Positions 18,722 to 27,056 of a DNA stretch of 64,000 bases are shown piece by piece. Within the stretch, counting starts at the first letter, position 1, and each line of letters begins with the position of its first letter. The stretch is from assembly GCF_000956465.1 (NCBI RefSeq), contig NZ_JYJA01000022.1, positions 1 through 64,000 of the forward strand. The letters run 5' to 3'. This DNA is from Microbacterium trichothecenolyticum. GTDB lineage: Bacteria; Actinomycetota; Actinomycetes; Actinomycetales; Microbacteriaceae. The notes under the pieces were generated by a model. That model was not told where the DNA came from. It saw nothing but the letters and a program-made list of their open reading frames with translations, and did not search any database. Position numbers and translations under genes: made by a program.

Positions 18722-20020
18722 TCAGGCGAGCGCGTCGACGATCGGGCGGAACTTGACCCTGGTCTCGAGCAGCTCCTTGTCGGGGTTGCTCTGCGCGACG
18801 ATCCCCGCGCCCGCGTGCGCGACGACGGGGATCGTCGCGCTGTACTCGGCGACGTTGCGGGGCGGCTCCCCGCCGATCTGCGCGCAGCGCAGGGCGATGG
18901 CCCACTCGCCGTTGCCGTCGCCGTCGATCCAGCCCACCGGACCGGCGTAGCGGCCGCGGTCGAACGGCTCGAGCCGGCGGATGAGGTCGAGCGCGGCATC
19001 CGTCGGCGTCCCGGCCACAGCCGCTGTGGGGTGGAGCTCCGCGACCAGGTCGAGGGCGGAGGCGTGGTCGGCCAGGTCGCCCGCGACGTCGGTCGCGAGG
19101 TGCCAGAGATTGGGCAGCTTGAGGGTGAACGGCTCGGGATCGGCCCGCAGATGACGCACGTGCGGCCCGAGCCTCGCGAGCACGCTCTGCACGGCGTAGC
19201 GATGCTCGTCGAGGTCCTTCGCGCTGTGGGCGAGGGAGGTCGATGCCGCGGTGTCGTCGTGCGCGTCGGTTCCTCGCGGGATCGTCCCCGCGAGCACGCG
19301 CGCCGTCACGACGCCGCGCGCGGCGGTCACGAGCGTCTCGGGGCTCGCGCCGATGAGGCCGTCGACGGCGAAGGTCCAGGTGTCGGGGTAGTCGTCGGCG
19401 AGGGCGCGCACGAGCCGTCGCAGGTCGGCGCCGGCCGGGATCGTGCCGACGAGGTCACGCGCGAGCACGACCTTCTCGAGCTCTCCGCGCACGATCGCGT
19501 CGATGGCGCCGCGCACGGCCGCCTGGTAGCCGGCGGGATCGAGTGTGCCGGGTCCGAGCGTCGCCGACCAGTACGACCCATATGGCCTGGGCTCCACGAT
19601 GACGTCGTCCACCTCCGCCGAGACGCGTCGGATGCGCGTGACCCACGAGCGTCCGCGGTGGCGACCGATGACCGCCTGCGGGATCAGGAGGCGGCTCGTG
19701 GCAGACGACCTCTCGTCGAAGACGAGCGTGCCGAACGCGACCAGCCCTGTGCCGGGGAGGCCGACGGGGTCATCGATCTCCGCGGTGGCGGCGATCTGCC
19801 GCCACGTCTCGGCCGCCGACGGCAGCGTCGCCGGATCGACGCCAGGAGCGGAGTGGGGTCCGCGCTCGTAGCCGCCCAGCCAGCCGATCCCGACGATGCC
19901 GTCGCCGCGTCTCAGCCAGGCGAGAGGCTCGTCGGGAGAGGCATAGGTGAGGAGGTCGTCGATGTGCTCGATCTCGCGGGTCTCGACCACCAGCTCAGGC
20001 GGGCGGTGCGAAGGTGTCAC
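18722..20020 (-). CDS. menF: Menaquinone-type isochorismate synthase
   Basis: Converts chorismate to isochorismate, the entry step of menaquinone synthesis. 432 residues with a chorismate-binding fold in the C-terminal 260 residues: LEKVVLARD, SPETLVTAARGVV, LAGTIPRGTD, LHPTAAVAGTP and RGRYAGPVGWID, plus the metal-binding glutamates. MenD elsewhere in the window uses the product, which favours MenF over a siderophore role (EntC). The GTG start faces the small propeptide-like gene on the opposite strand. Confidence 0.93.
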   Translation of the reverse strand: MTPSHRPPELVVETREIEHIDDLLTYASPDEPLAWLRRGDGIVGIGWLGGYERGPHSAPGVDPATLPSAAETWRQIAATAEIDDPVGLPGTGLVAFGTLVFDERSSATSRLLIPQAVIGRHRGRSWVTRIRRVSAEVDDVIVEPRPYGSYWSATLGPGTLDPAGYQAAVRGAIDAIVRGELEKVVLARDLVGTIPAGADLRRLVRALADDYPDTWTFAVDGLIGASPETLVTAARGVVTARVLAGTIPRGTDAHDDTAASTSLAHSAKDLDEHRYAVQSVLARLGPHVRHLRADPEPFTLKLPNLWHLATDVAGDLADHASALDLVAELHPTAAVAGTPTDAALDLIRRLEPFDRGRYAGPVGWIDGDGNGEWAIALRCAQIGGEPPRNVAEYSATIPVVAHAGAGIVAQSNPDKELLETRVKFRPIVDALA

Positions 20021-20106
20021 GAGTCCAGCCTAGACTCGCGGATCCGGGCCGGATGCCGGTCGCGGCTGCCCTTGTGCGTGCCGCGGCGCGGGGTGAGGAT
20101 GGCCGC

Positions 20107-20415
20107 GTGAGCGTGCGTTATCTGATCACCGTCGACCCCGATGCCGACCAGAGCTCGGTCGAGGCAGGCCTTCGCGACGCCGGCGCGGAGTCGGTCGCGC
20201 CGCCGGCGCCGGAGCTTCCCGACGTGTTCATCGCCACGGTCGACGAGTCGGTCGCCGACTACGCCGATCGCGCGCAGGCGGTGTCCGGAGTGAGAGTCGC
20301 CGAGCCCGACGCGTGGGTCGGCTTCGGGGGAGAAGGCGGCACCGAGACGCGCGACATCGGCCTCATGCCCGTCGAAGAGCCCTTCGGGGAGCCGCCCGCC
20401 GGCGATATGCGCTGA
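20107..20415 (+). CDS. Stand-alone subtilisin-propeptide-like (I9-like) protein
   Basis: 102 residues. The pattern RYLITVDPDADQ, then DVFIATVDES, then VSGVRVAEPDAW (residues 60-70) is that of a subtilase propeptide/inhibitor domain; the protease encoded nearby has the matching EVEVAEPNRW at the end of its own prodomain. A Gly/Glu-rich tail of about 30 residues follows. GTG start with GAGG about 8 bases upstream. It ends 1 base from the end of the convergent LanC gene. It could be a separate chaperone or inhibitor of that protease. This is inference from pattern and position; sequence similarity is modest. Confidence 0.6.
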   Translation: MSVRYLITVDPDADQSSVEAGLRDAGAESVAPPAPELPDVFIATVDESVADYADRAQAVSGVRVAEPDAWVGFGGEGGTETRDIGLMPVEEPFGEPPAGDMR

Positions 20416-20416
20416 G

Positions 20417-21727
20417 TCACCGCAGCCGCAGGGGCGGGTGCGCGACGCTTGCCGAGGGGCCGGCGCAGCGCAGCAGTGTCAGCACGACGCCCGCCGTGCC
20501 GTCGAGGACCGCCGGTGATCGGCCGCCCCGCACACCGTGTCTGAACCTCGTGCTCCCGTCGGCATCGATGCCGGCGGCGACGACGGATGCCTCGTACCGT
20601 GCCGCGCGCCGGTGCTCCTCGCGGGATGCGGCATCGGTGGACCACTCCGCCTCGGCGCCGGCCAGGTGCAGCTCGACGATGCCGGAGCGGCCGTGGCACA
20701 GGGTGGCGTCGTCCTCCGCCTCGTCGGGGATCTCCCGCCGGGCGCGCTGGACCGAGCGCAGCGCACGGAGGTAGGTCGCTTCGCTCTCGAGGGCACCGTC
20801 CCTGTCGATGCGGGAGCGGAGCGCCGCCGCGATCCCGATCCCCGGAGCTCCGTGGCACCACGCCAGACCGATCGCCGGCTCATCCAGGCGCAGGTCGTAC
20901 CAGCCGCCGTCCTCGGCGCCGTAACCCGCGTCCTCCCACGTCCACGCGGCATCGGCGAGCGCTCGGTCTGCACCGGCGACGCCGGCGGCATGCGCGGCGA
21001 GCAGCGCCAGGCCGATGCCCGACGAGCCGTGCGCCAGGCCGGTGACAGCGCGGTCGCCGTCGGCCATCGGCCAGCGTGCGCCGCAGACGTCGACGACGGC
21101 GCGAGCGCGCAGGTCGCGCACGAGCCGCTCGGCGGCCGTCGCCCGATGCCGCTCGGCGCTCGCCGGCAGTGCGGCGGCGAGCACCGCGAGCAGATGGCCC
21201 GCTGAGCCGTCGAGAAGATCGGCGTACCCGGGAAGCCACGAGTCGTCCGCCGTCGCGAGCGCCGCGACCGCCCGGGCAGCGAGCCGGCGGCTTCCGTCGG
21301 CGAGGTCGGGCCGGCCGAGCAGGTCCGCGATCCGCTCCGCGGCGATCGCGATCCCCAGGTCTCCGCTCTGCCAGCCGAGCTGTCCGCGCCGCGCGGCCCG
21401 GCGGCGGTCGAGAACGTCCGCGAGGGTCGCCTGGGCGAGCAGCGCAAGGGATTCATCGCGCGCGTGCCGTGCCGCCGCGGCGAGAGCGAGGGCGATGCCC
21501 GCCCGCCCGGTGAGGAGGCCATCGTCGACGGGCCCCGTCTTCAGGACGGATCCGTCGGCACTCGCGGCGAGGTCGATCTCGTCGCCGATCCACTCCGGCG
21601 CCCCGCGGTCGTCGACGACCACGTCGGCAGCGAGGCGGTGGGCCAGCGCGATCGCCGCGGCTCCGAGTTCGCCGGGCGACCGCACCGCCGGCGCCGACGC
21701 AGCGAGGGCCGGGGCGACGGCGGTCAT
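20417..21727 (-). CDS. LanC-like thioether cyclase
   Basis: 436 residues with the alpha/alpha-barrel repeats of LanC (LLTGRAGIALAL, LLDGSAGHLLAVL, GLAHGSSGIGLALL, AWCHGAPGIG, LCHGRSGIVEL). The zinc ligands Cys291, Cys344 and His345 and the catalytic-type His233 are all present, so it should be active. LanC enzymes add cysteine thiols to dehydrated Ser/Thr to make lanthionine rings. GGAGGG lies 6 bases before the ATG, which overlaps the HopA1-like stop (ATGA). It is last in the four-gene minus-strand cluster. No kinase or lyase domain is fused, unlike class II-IV enzymes, which fits the separate partners upstream. Confidence 0.88.
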   Translation of the reverse strand: MTAVAPALAASAPAVRSPGELGAAAIALAHRLAADVVVDDRGAPEWIGDEIDLAASADGSVLKTGPVDDGLLTGRAGIALALAAAARHARDESLALLAQATLADVLDRRRAARRGQLGWQSGDLGIAIAAERIADLLGRPDLADGSRRLAARAVAALATADDSWLPGYADLLDGSAGHLLAVLAAALPASAERHRATAAERLVRDLRARAVVDVCGARWPMADGDRAVTGLAHGSSGIGLALLAAHAAGVAGADRALADAAWTWEDAGYGAEDGGWYDLRLDEPAIGLAWCHGAPGIGIAAALRSRIDRDGALESEATYLRALRSVQRARREIPDEAEDDATLCHGRSGIVELHLAGAEAEWSTDAASREEHRRAARYEASVVAAGIDADGSTRFRHGVRGGRSPAVLDGTAGVVLTLLRCAGPSASVAHPPLRLR

Positions 21728-22725
21728 GGCCGCGCCCTCCAGGGTCGTGTCACGTCGAGACCGACCGTGCCGGCGGCCTCGCGCAGACGGTGCGGCGCAG
21801 CATCCGTATGCGCGGTCATCGCCGCGATCGCGGCGACCTGGGCCGTCCGCAGCTGACCGAAGCTGGTGCCGTCGGCGGGATCCTCCGACATCCCGATGCC
21901 CCGGGCGATGCGTCGCGTCGTCGGCGGGATCGACGCATCGACGTGGGGCGCGATGTCCATGGCCTGGCGACGAAGCGCCGCGGCCACCCGCGCCCGGACG
22001 ACCCGAGGCGTGTAGACGACGAGCGCGTCGGGCCGGCCGTAGCCGGCGGGCGCAGGCAGGCACTTGAGTGAGAAGGCGCTCCCGGCGTCTGCGAACGCGC
22101 CCATCAGCGCAGGCAGCAGGGCCGCGGAGTCCTCCGGCGAGCGGGAGTGCGTGTACCAGCGGTCGAGGGGGCCGTCGGGGACGCCCTCGCCGGAGTGCGC
22201 CCACCACCATCCCGACCCGCGGTCCCATCCCGACGACCCCCGGGTGATCGTCACCAGATCGCCCGGCGCCGGGTGGCAGCCGGGCCGCGAGGACGAGACG
22301 ACGCGGTCTATCGCGATGCGGACGTGGCCCGGTGGGGCGGAGGAAGGAGGACGGGATGCCACGACCGTGGCGGTGCCGTCACGCACGGCCAGGACGATCC
22401 ATGCCTCGGACGTGCCTGCCGCGCGGCGTCGCATCGCCTCGAACAGGCCGACGCGGGGGAACGCGGCAGGAGCGCCGAGGGTGCGCTCCGACGGTGTGGG
22501 GGCATCGCCGGCCGGGCCGGTCCACCAGTTCGCATAGAGCCATTCCGCGAGCGGGCTCTCGATCTCGACCCCGGTCGGAGCGCCCGCGCGCAATCCTCGT
22601 GCTTCCTTTGCGCCCTCGACGAGCGCGAGCGCCCGGCTCAGCGCACGCAGTGTCGCCTCGGGGATGCGCTCGCCGCGGGCGACGGCCGCCCCGGCCGCGG
22701 CGACGGAGGTCATCGTGCGAGGCAT
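21724..22725 (-). CDS. HopA1-family protein (class V lanthipeptide-type lyase)
   Basis: 333 residues resembling the HopA1 family: EWLYANWWTG (61-70), CHPAPGDLVTI, WDRGSGWWWAHSGE, LDRWYTHSRSPEDS, then AFSLKCLPAPAGYGRPDALVVYTPR (217-241), the best-conserved block. HopA1-like proteins act with APH-fold kinases in class V lanthipeptide and thioamitide pathways, where they are thought to eliminate phosphate from phospho-Ser/Thr. I chose the ATG at 22725 because GGAGGAG is 8 bases upstream; the ATG at 22713, overlapping the kinase stop, is the alternative. It is flanked by the kinase and LanC genes with overlaps on both sides. Confidence 0.82.
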   Translation of the reverse strand: MPRTMTSVAAAGAAVARGERIPEATLRALSRALALVEGAKEARGLRAGAPTGVEIESPLAEWLYANWWTGPAGDAPTPSERTLGAPAAFPRVGLFEAMRRRAAGTSEAWIVLAVRDGTATVVASRPPSSAPPGHVRIAIDRVVSSSRPGCHPAPGDLVTITRGSSGWDRGSGWWWAHSGEGVPDGPLDRWYTHSRSPEDSAALLPALMGAFADAGSAFSLKCLPAPAGYGRPDALVVYTPRVVRARVAAALRRQAMDIAPHVDASIPPTTRRIARGIGMSEDPADGTSFGQLRTAQVAAIAAMTAHTDAAPHRLREAAGTVGLDVTRPWRARP

Positions 22726-23765
22726 GAGCGCAGCTCCTCCGTGAGTGCGGACAGGTGATCCTGGTGTCCGATCGCGAGGCCCGCGAGCTCGTGGGACTGC
22801 TCCTCGTCGCCGTGCTCGCTCCGCTCGGCGACCTCGAGCGCGAACTGCGCGAGGCGCAGCACCGCGGCCAGCGCGACGCGCTCCGCGAAAAGTCCTGTGG
22901 CGCGCGACGAGATCCGCGCGGCCTCGCCGTAACCGCGCACGAGCTCACGGCCCGTCGACGGCAGCCCGGCCGCGGCCGACCTGCCGCGCAGCAGATGCTC
23001 GGCGACGAGGCATCCGAGGTCCCATGCCGGATCGCCCGCCCCCGCCAGTTCCCAGTCGACGATGACGGGGGAGGGGCCGGGCGCGACGGCGACGTTGTCC
23101 CACTTGAGGTCGTGGTGCACGAGCGCGCGCCCGGCAGGCGTGCGCAGGCGCGCGGCTGCGGCCATCAGGGCGGGCTGCGCGCGAAGGAAGGCGATGAGGT
23201 CGCGCGTCGTCAGGGCGAGGCCGAGCGAGTCGGCGCGTTCGACCGTGCGCAGCACGTGGAGCACGAGCGGCGGGCGCGCCGGCGGCAGAGGCAGCCCGGC
23301 GGTGGCGCGATGCACGGCGCCCACGCGGGCGCCGAGGAGACGGAAGAAGGCGTCCTCGTCGCCGATCGTGTCAGAGACGAGGGCGAGGGACGCCGGATGC
23401 CCCGCTCCGAGGTCCTCCACGACGAGGATGCCATGCTCCTCGTCGACGGCCGCGGGCGACGGGATCGCGTCCTGCAGGGGAAGGCACCAGCGCGCCATGC
23501 GCTGCACGAACAGCTCCGCGCCGAGTCCTTCCTGGGCAGAGCCGGTCGATCCGTCGGCGGGTGGCGTGAAGGCGCCGGATTTGACGACCACGCGTCGGTC
23601 GTCCGGGAGGTGCACGGCCCACACGCCGTGGGCGCGGGACAGGTCGGTGGGCTCGGCGCGCAGCAGCTCGGTGGGACCGAGCAGCCCCACCGCGCGCAGG
23701 GCGGTGACGGACGGATGCGGGGTGGTGCCCGCATCCGTCCGCACCATGGTCGCGTCGGCGATCAC
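22710..23765 (-). CDS. APH-fold protein kinase of the RiPP cluster
   Basis: 351 residues of the aminoglycoside/choline-kinase fold: ATP lysine in VVVKSGAF (Lys62), hinge ILVVEDLG, catalytic loop LVHHDLKWDN (Asp219, Asn224), metal-binding VDWELAG (Asp237) and GDPAWDLGCLVAE. In class V-like lanthipeptide pathways such a kinase phosphorylates Ser/Thr of the substrate. A GTG at 23765 overlaps the protease stop (GTGA) and is my choice of start; an ATG at 23747 is possible. Antibiotic phosphotransferase is the other reading, but the HopA1-like and LanC neighbours argue for peptide modification. Confidence 0.82.
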   Translation of the reverse strand: MIADATMVRTDAGTTPHPSVTALRAVGLLGPTELLRAEPTDLSRAHGVWAVHLPDDRRVVVKSGAFTPPADGSTGSAQEGLGAELFVQRMARWCLPLQDAIPSPAAVDEEHGILVVEDLGAGHPASLALVSDTIGDEDAFFRLLGARVGAVHRATAGLPLPPARPPLVLHVLRTVERADSLGLALTTRDLIAFLRAQPALMAAAARLRTPAGRALVHHDLKWDNVAVAPGPSPVIVDWELAGAGDPAWDLGCLVAEHLLRGRSAAAGLPSTGRELVRGYGEAARISSRATGLFAERVALAAVLRLAQFALEVAERSEHGDEEQSHELAGLAIGHQDHLSALTEELRSCLAR

Positions 23766-25522
23766 TCGTCGAACAGCCCCTCGCCGTAGGCGTCGCCGCC
23801 GCCGGACTGGAGCTCCTCGATCGCCGCGGCATAGCCGGCGGCGAAGCCGGCCTCGTAGTCGCCCTGCTCGACGCCGAACGGGTCGGCACCGCCAGGCTGG
23901 GGTCCGGGTCCCGGGCCCGTCACGGTCGTCGGGACCTTGGTCACCGTCGTCGTCACGGGGCATGCGATGTGGATCGACTTGATCTTCTTGCACTGCAGCG
24001 GAAGGACCGTCTTGATCGTGCCGCACTCCGGGAGGGTGATCGTCCTCGGTACGCAGGCCACCACAGGAGTGCGCAGCTTGACGGTGATCGTCGGCTTGAT
24101 GACGATCGGCCCTCGCGCCTTGAGCACCGCCGCAGCGGCGTCGACGAGTCCCCAGCCGTACCGGTCGTTCGGCACGGGATCGCCCGCGACGTCGCGGAGC
24201 GGCTTCGCCGTCGAACGGAGGATGTCGCCGATCTCGGTTGCCGTCAGGCTCGGCTTGACCGCCTTCACGAGTGCCGCGACACCCGCCACGTGCGGCGAGG
24301 CCATCGACGTGCCGGCCATCGTGGCGAGGCCCCCTGCGAGGTACGTCGACAGGATGCCGACACCCGGCGCCGAGATGTCGATGTGCGGTCCGGTCTGCGA
24401 GAACGCCGCGCGCGACTCGTTCGACTGGATCGCGGCGACCGCGATCACGTCCGGATAGGCGGCAGGGAAGCTCGGCGAAGAGCTGCCGTCGTTGCCCATC
24501 GCGGCCACGACGACCACGCCCTTGCTCACCGCGTACGCCACCGCGCTCGCCTCGACCGAGGTCGAGGACGGGCTGCCGAGGCTCATGTTGATGACATGGG
24601 CGCCGTTGTCGGCCGCGTACCGGATGGCCGCGGCGACGTCGGCCGACGAGCCCGTGCCGCTCACGCGACCGTCGCTGATGCGCACGACCCGGGTGAGCGC
24701 CTTGATCGGCATGATCCGTGTCTGCCACCCGACGCCCGCGACGCCGACGGCGTTGTCGGACACGGCGGCGATGGTGCCCGCGACGTGCGTGCCGTGGCCG
24801 ACCTCGTCCTCGGGGATCGCGTCGCGCCCCGCGAAGTCGCCCTCGAAGCGCCACCCCGGGTTCGGCGTCGGGTTCGGACCCAGATCGACCATGTCGAATC
24901 CCGGGACCAGCAGCGGCGCCAGCTCGGGGTGGTCGAGGTCGACGCCCGAGTCGATGACCGCCACGACGACGCTCGCGGATCCCTTCGTGACGTCCCACGC
25001 GTCCGGGGCGTTGATCTTGGTCAGCCCCCACTGCGCCCCGAACTGCGGGTCGTCAGGGATGACGCTGGCCTCCCGCCACCGGTTCGGCTCGGCGACCTCG
25101 ACCTCATCGAGGGCGTCGAGCTCAGCCGCCGCCTTGTCGGGGGCGACCTTCGCGTCGATGCGGACACGGAACGAGCGACCGAGGATCGATTCCTCGGGCT
25201 CGGGCACGCCGTCCAGGGCCATCGCGGAACGCGCGATGCCCTGCGAGGGCGGGGCGAGCCGGGTGATGTCGTAGGCACCGAGGCTCGCGAGCACGGCGTC
25301 GACGCCCGACACCCCCAGCGAATCGGCCATCGAGACGCCGCGGCCGCCGGGGTGGATGGGCACGGACGCCGTCATCGCATCGGCGGCGTCGGCTTTGAGC
25401 GTGACGATGACCTCGCCGGGAATGACGTCGTCGCCGTCGATGTAGAGCGGAGCGGAGGCACCCAGTTCCGCCCGAGGAGCGGACGTGCGCTTTCGCGACG
25501 AGCCGCCGGATGTTGCAGCCAT
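23762..25522 (-). CDS. Subtilisin-like protease with C-terminal Thr/Ser-Cys repeat (putative RiPP substrate)
   Basis: 586 residues, S8 family. A prodomain-like region (about 30-150, ending EVEVAEPNRW) precedes a catalytic domain with Asp191 (VIDSGVD), His243 (GHGTHVAG), oxyanion Asn344 (AMGNDG) and Ser406 (GTSMASPHVAG). No signal peptide is seen at the N-terminus (MAATSGGSSRKRT). After the catalytic domain, residues 470-535 carry four cysteines at 490, 500, 511 and 521, the only ones in the protein, each preceded by Thr or Ser in a repeat of 10-11 residues (VPRTITLPEC, GTIKTVLPLQC, KKIKSIHIAC). A Gly/Pro linker and an acidic helix-prone tail (DYEAGFAAGYAAAIEEL) follow. The next three genes encode lanthipeptide-type modifying enzymes. 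The ATG has GGAGAGAAG 8 bases upstream. Confidence 0.9.
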   Translation of the reverse strand: MAATSGGSSRKRTSAPRAELGASAPLYIDGDDVIPGEVIVTLKADAADAMTASVPIHPGGRGVSMADSLGVSGVDAVLASLGAYDITRLAPPSQGIARSAMALDGVPEPEESILGRSFRVRIDAKVAPDKAAAELDALDEVEVAEPNRWREASVIPDDPQFGAQWGLTKINAPDAWDVTKGSASVVVAVIDSGVDLDHPELAPLLVPGFDMVDLGPNPTPNPGWRFEGDFAGRDAIPEDEVGHGTHVAGTIAAVSDNAVGVAGVGWQTRIMPIKALTRVVRISDGRVSGTGSSADVAAAIRYAADNGAHVINMSLGSPSSTSVEASAVAYAVSKGVVVVAAMGNDGSSSPSFPAAYPDVIAVAAIQSNESRAAFSQTGPHIDISAPGVGILSTYLAGGLATMAGTSMASPHVAGVAALVKAVKPSLTATEIGDILRSTAKPLRDVAGDPVPNDRYGWGLVDAAAAVLKARGPIVIKPTITVKLRTPVVACVPRTITLPECGTIKTVLPLQCKKIKSIHIACPVTTTVTKVPTTVTGPGPGPQPGGADPFGVEQGDYEAGFAAGYAAAIEELQSGGGDAYGEGLFDE

Positions 25523-25614
25523 TTTCGGACTTCTCTCCTCAAGGGCCGCGAGGTTGCGGCCACCGTGGAGGAGGGATGGCGGGAAGAGACTGATACAGCC
25601 CTACACTGAGGCGG

Positions 25615-26253
25615 GTGCCGACCCCGATGCACCTCTCAGGTCACCCGGATTCCGACCGCCCCGAGCCCGGAGCCCCGCTCCAGTTCCGCTGGCGCAAGTG
25701 GGACGGCGGCCCGCACTGGGTCAACGACTGCATCTACCTCGGCAGGGACCGGTGGGGCGACTGGGTCGGTCAGCCCTCCGGCTGGCGCAACGTCCGTCCG
25801 GGGCTCGAGTTCGTCGCCGACGGACCCAACGTCACCCTCATCCCGCCGAGCGGCGACTACGCGATGACGGTCCACGGCGCGCCGCGGCGCGTGCGCATCT
25901 ACATCGACGTCGCGTGGGACATCCGCTGGGAGGGCCACGAGCCCCGCGGCATCGACATGGACCTCGACGTCGTGAAGGCGATCGACGGGCGCGGCCTGTT
26001 CATCGACGACCGTGACGAGTGGGATGAGCACCGCGTCGCGTACGGCTATCCGCTCGACCTCGTCGACAAGCTCGAGGCGCTCGCCGTGGACCTCGAGCGC
26101 CGCGTCGCGGCGGCGGAGGCGCCGTTCGATGACGCGACGCCCGATGCGTGGCTCGCCCGGCTCGCGTCCTACGACGCCGTCGCGCCGCCCCCACCCGTCT
26201 CCTTCGCGGCCGCAGGTGACGGCGGCCCCGGCGCAGACGGCACCGCCGCCTAG
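25615..26253 (+). CDS. DUF402 family protein
   Basis: 212 residues. The central 110 residues (RKWDGGPHWVNDCIYLGRD to YIDVAWDIRWE and GIDMDLDVVKAIDGRGLFIDD) match the DUF402/FomD-like fold, whose relatives are phosphatases or hydrolases acting on nucleotide esters. The conserved acidic residues of the DLDVVKA-DD-DEWDEHR set are present. A Pro/Ala-rich tail follows. The GTG is 7 bases after TACACT (25602-25607), so probably leaderless. It is divergent from the protease of the RiPP cluster. True substrate unknown. Confidence 0.8.
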   Translation: MPTPMHLSGHPDSDRPEPGAPLQFRWRKWDGGPHWVNDCIYLGRDRWGDWVGQPSGWRNVRPGLEFVADGPNVTLIPPSGDYAMTVHGAPRRVRIYIDVAWDIRWEGHEPRGIDMDLDVVKAIDGRGLFIDDRDEWDEHRVAYGYPLDLVDKLEALAVDLERRVAAAEAPFDDATPDAWLARLASYDAVAPPPPVSFAAAGDGGPGADGTAA

Positions 26254-26263
26254 ACTCGAAGCC

Positions 26264-26998
26264 GTGGCATCCCACCCCTCCGATCCCGAGCCGAACCGCG
26301 CCGACCTCCACAAGGACCCGTCGCGCGTGAGCGGCATGTTCGACCAGGTCGCGGCCGGCTACGACCGCACCAACACCGTGCTGAGCATGGGCAACGACCG
26401 GTTCTGGCGCGCCGCGACGACGCGCGCGGTGAACCCGCGCGCCGGGCAGCGCATCCTCGACCTCGCCGCGGGCACGGGCGCCTCGAGCGTCGCGCTCGCC
26501 GGCAGAGGCGCCACGGTGGTCGCGGCGGACTTCTCGCCCGGCATGATCGCCGAGGGGCGACGCCGGCACAGCGGCATCCGGAATCTCTCCTTCGTGCAGG
26601 CCGACGCGACCGACCTGCCCTTCGGCGACGACGAGTTCGACGCGGTCACGATGTCGTTCGGGCTGCGCAACGTGAACGAGCCGAAGAAAGCGCTGAGCGA
26701 GCTGCTGCGCGTCACGAAGCCCGGCGGGCGCCTCGTCGTCTGCGAGTTCTCGCACCCGCCGTCGAAGACGTTCAACGGCCTGTATCGCTTCTACAACGAC
26801 CGTGTGCTGCCCGTCGTCGCGAAGACCGTCAGCTCCAACGCGGAGGCCTACGACTACCTGAATGAGTCGATCCGCGACTGGCCCGACCAGCGCACGCTCT
26901 CGGCGTGGATCCGCCAGGCCGGCTGGACCGACGTCGCGCACCGCAACCTGTCGATGGGCATCGTCGCGCTGCACCGCGCCACGAAGCCCCGGGCCTAG
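26264..26998 (+). CDS. menG: Demethylmenaquinone methyltransferase
   Basis: SAM-dependent C-methyltransferase, final step of menaquinone synthesis (UbiE/MenG family). 244 residues. Visible: VAAGYDRTNTVLSMG, motif I DLAAGTGASSVAL, VVAADFSPGMI, DATDLPFGDDEFDAVTMSFGLRNV (family signature) and GGRLVVCEFSHP. The GTG start is 7 bases after TAGACT (26251-26256). It is followed 58 bases later by the polyprenyl diphosphate synthase that makes the menaquinone side chain. Confidence 0.95.
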   Translation: MASHPSDPEPNRADLHKDPSRVSGMFDQVAAGYDRTNTVLSMGNDRFWRAATTRAVNPRAGQRILDLAAGTGASSVALAGRGATVVAADFSPGMIAEGRRRHSGIRNLSFVQADATDLPFGDDEFDAVTMSFGLRNVNEPKKALSELLRVTKPGGRLVVCEFSHPPSKTFNGLYRFYNDRVLPVVAKTVSSNAEAYDYLNESIRDWPDQRTLSAWIRQAGWTDVAHRNLSMGIVALHRATKPRA

Positions 26999-27056
26999 CG
27001 TCGTCGGTCGACGTGCGGCGGACCGCGACGAAACGCGCCCCCGGTAGGCTGGGCGT

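Noticed and set aside
21728..22228. Upstream extension of the LanC frame
   Set aside because: It runs through the HopA1-like gene in another frame; the start at 21727 has a good SD and the ATGA overlap.
23766..25031. Upstream extension of the kinase frame
   Set aside because: It is an off-frame reading of the protease gene, full of Arg/Gly.
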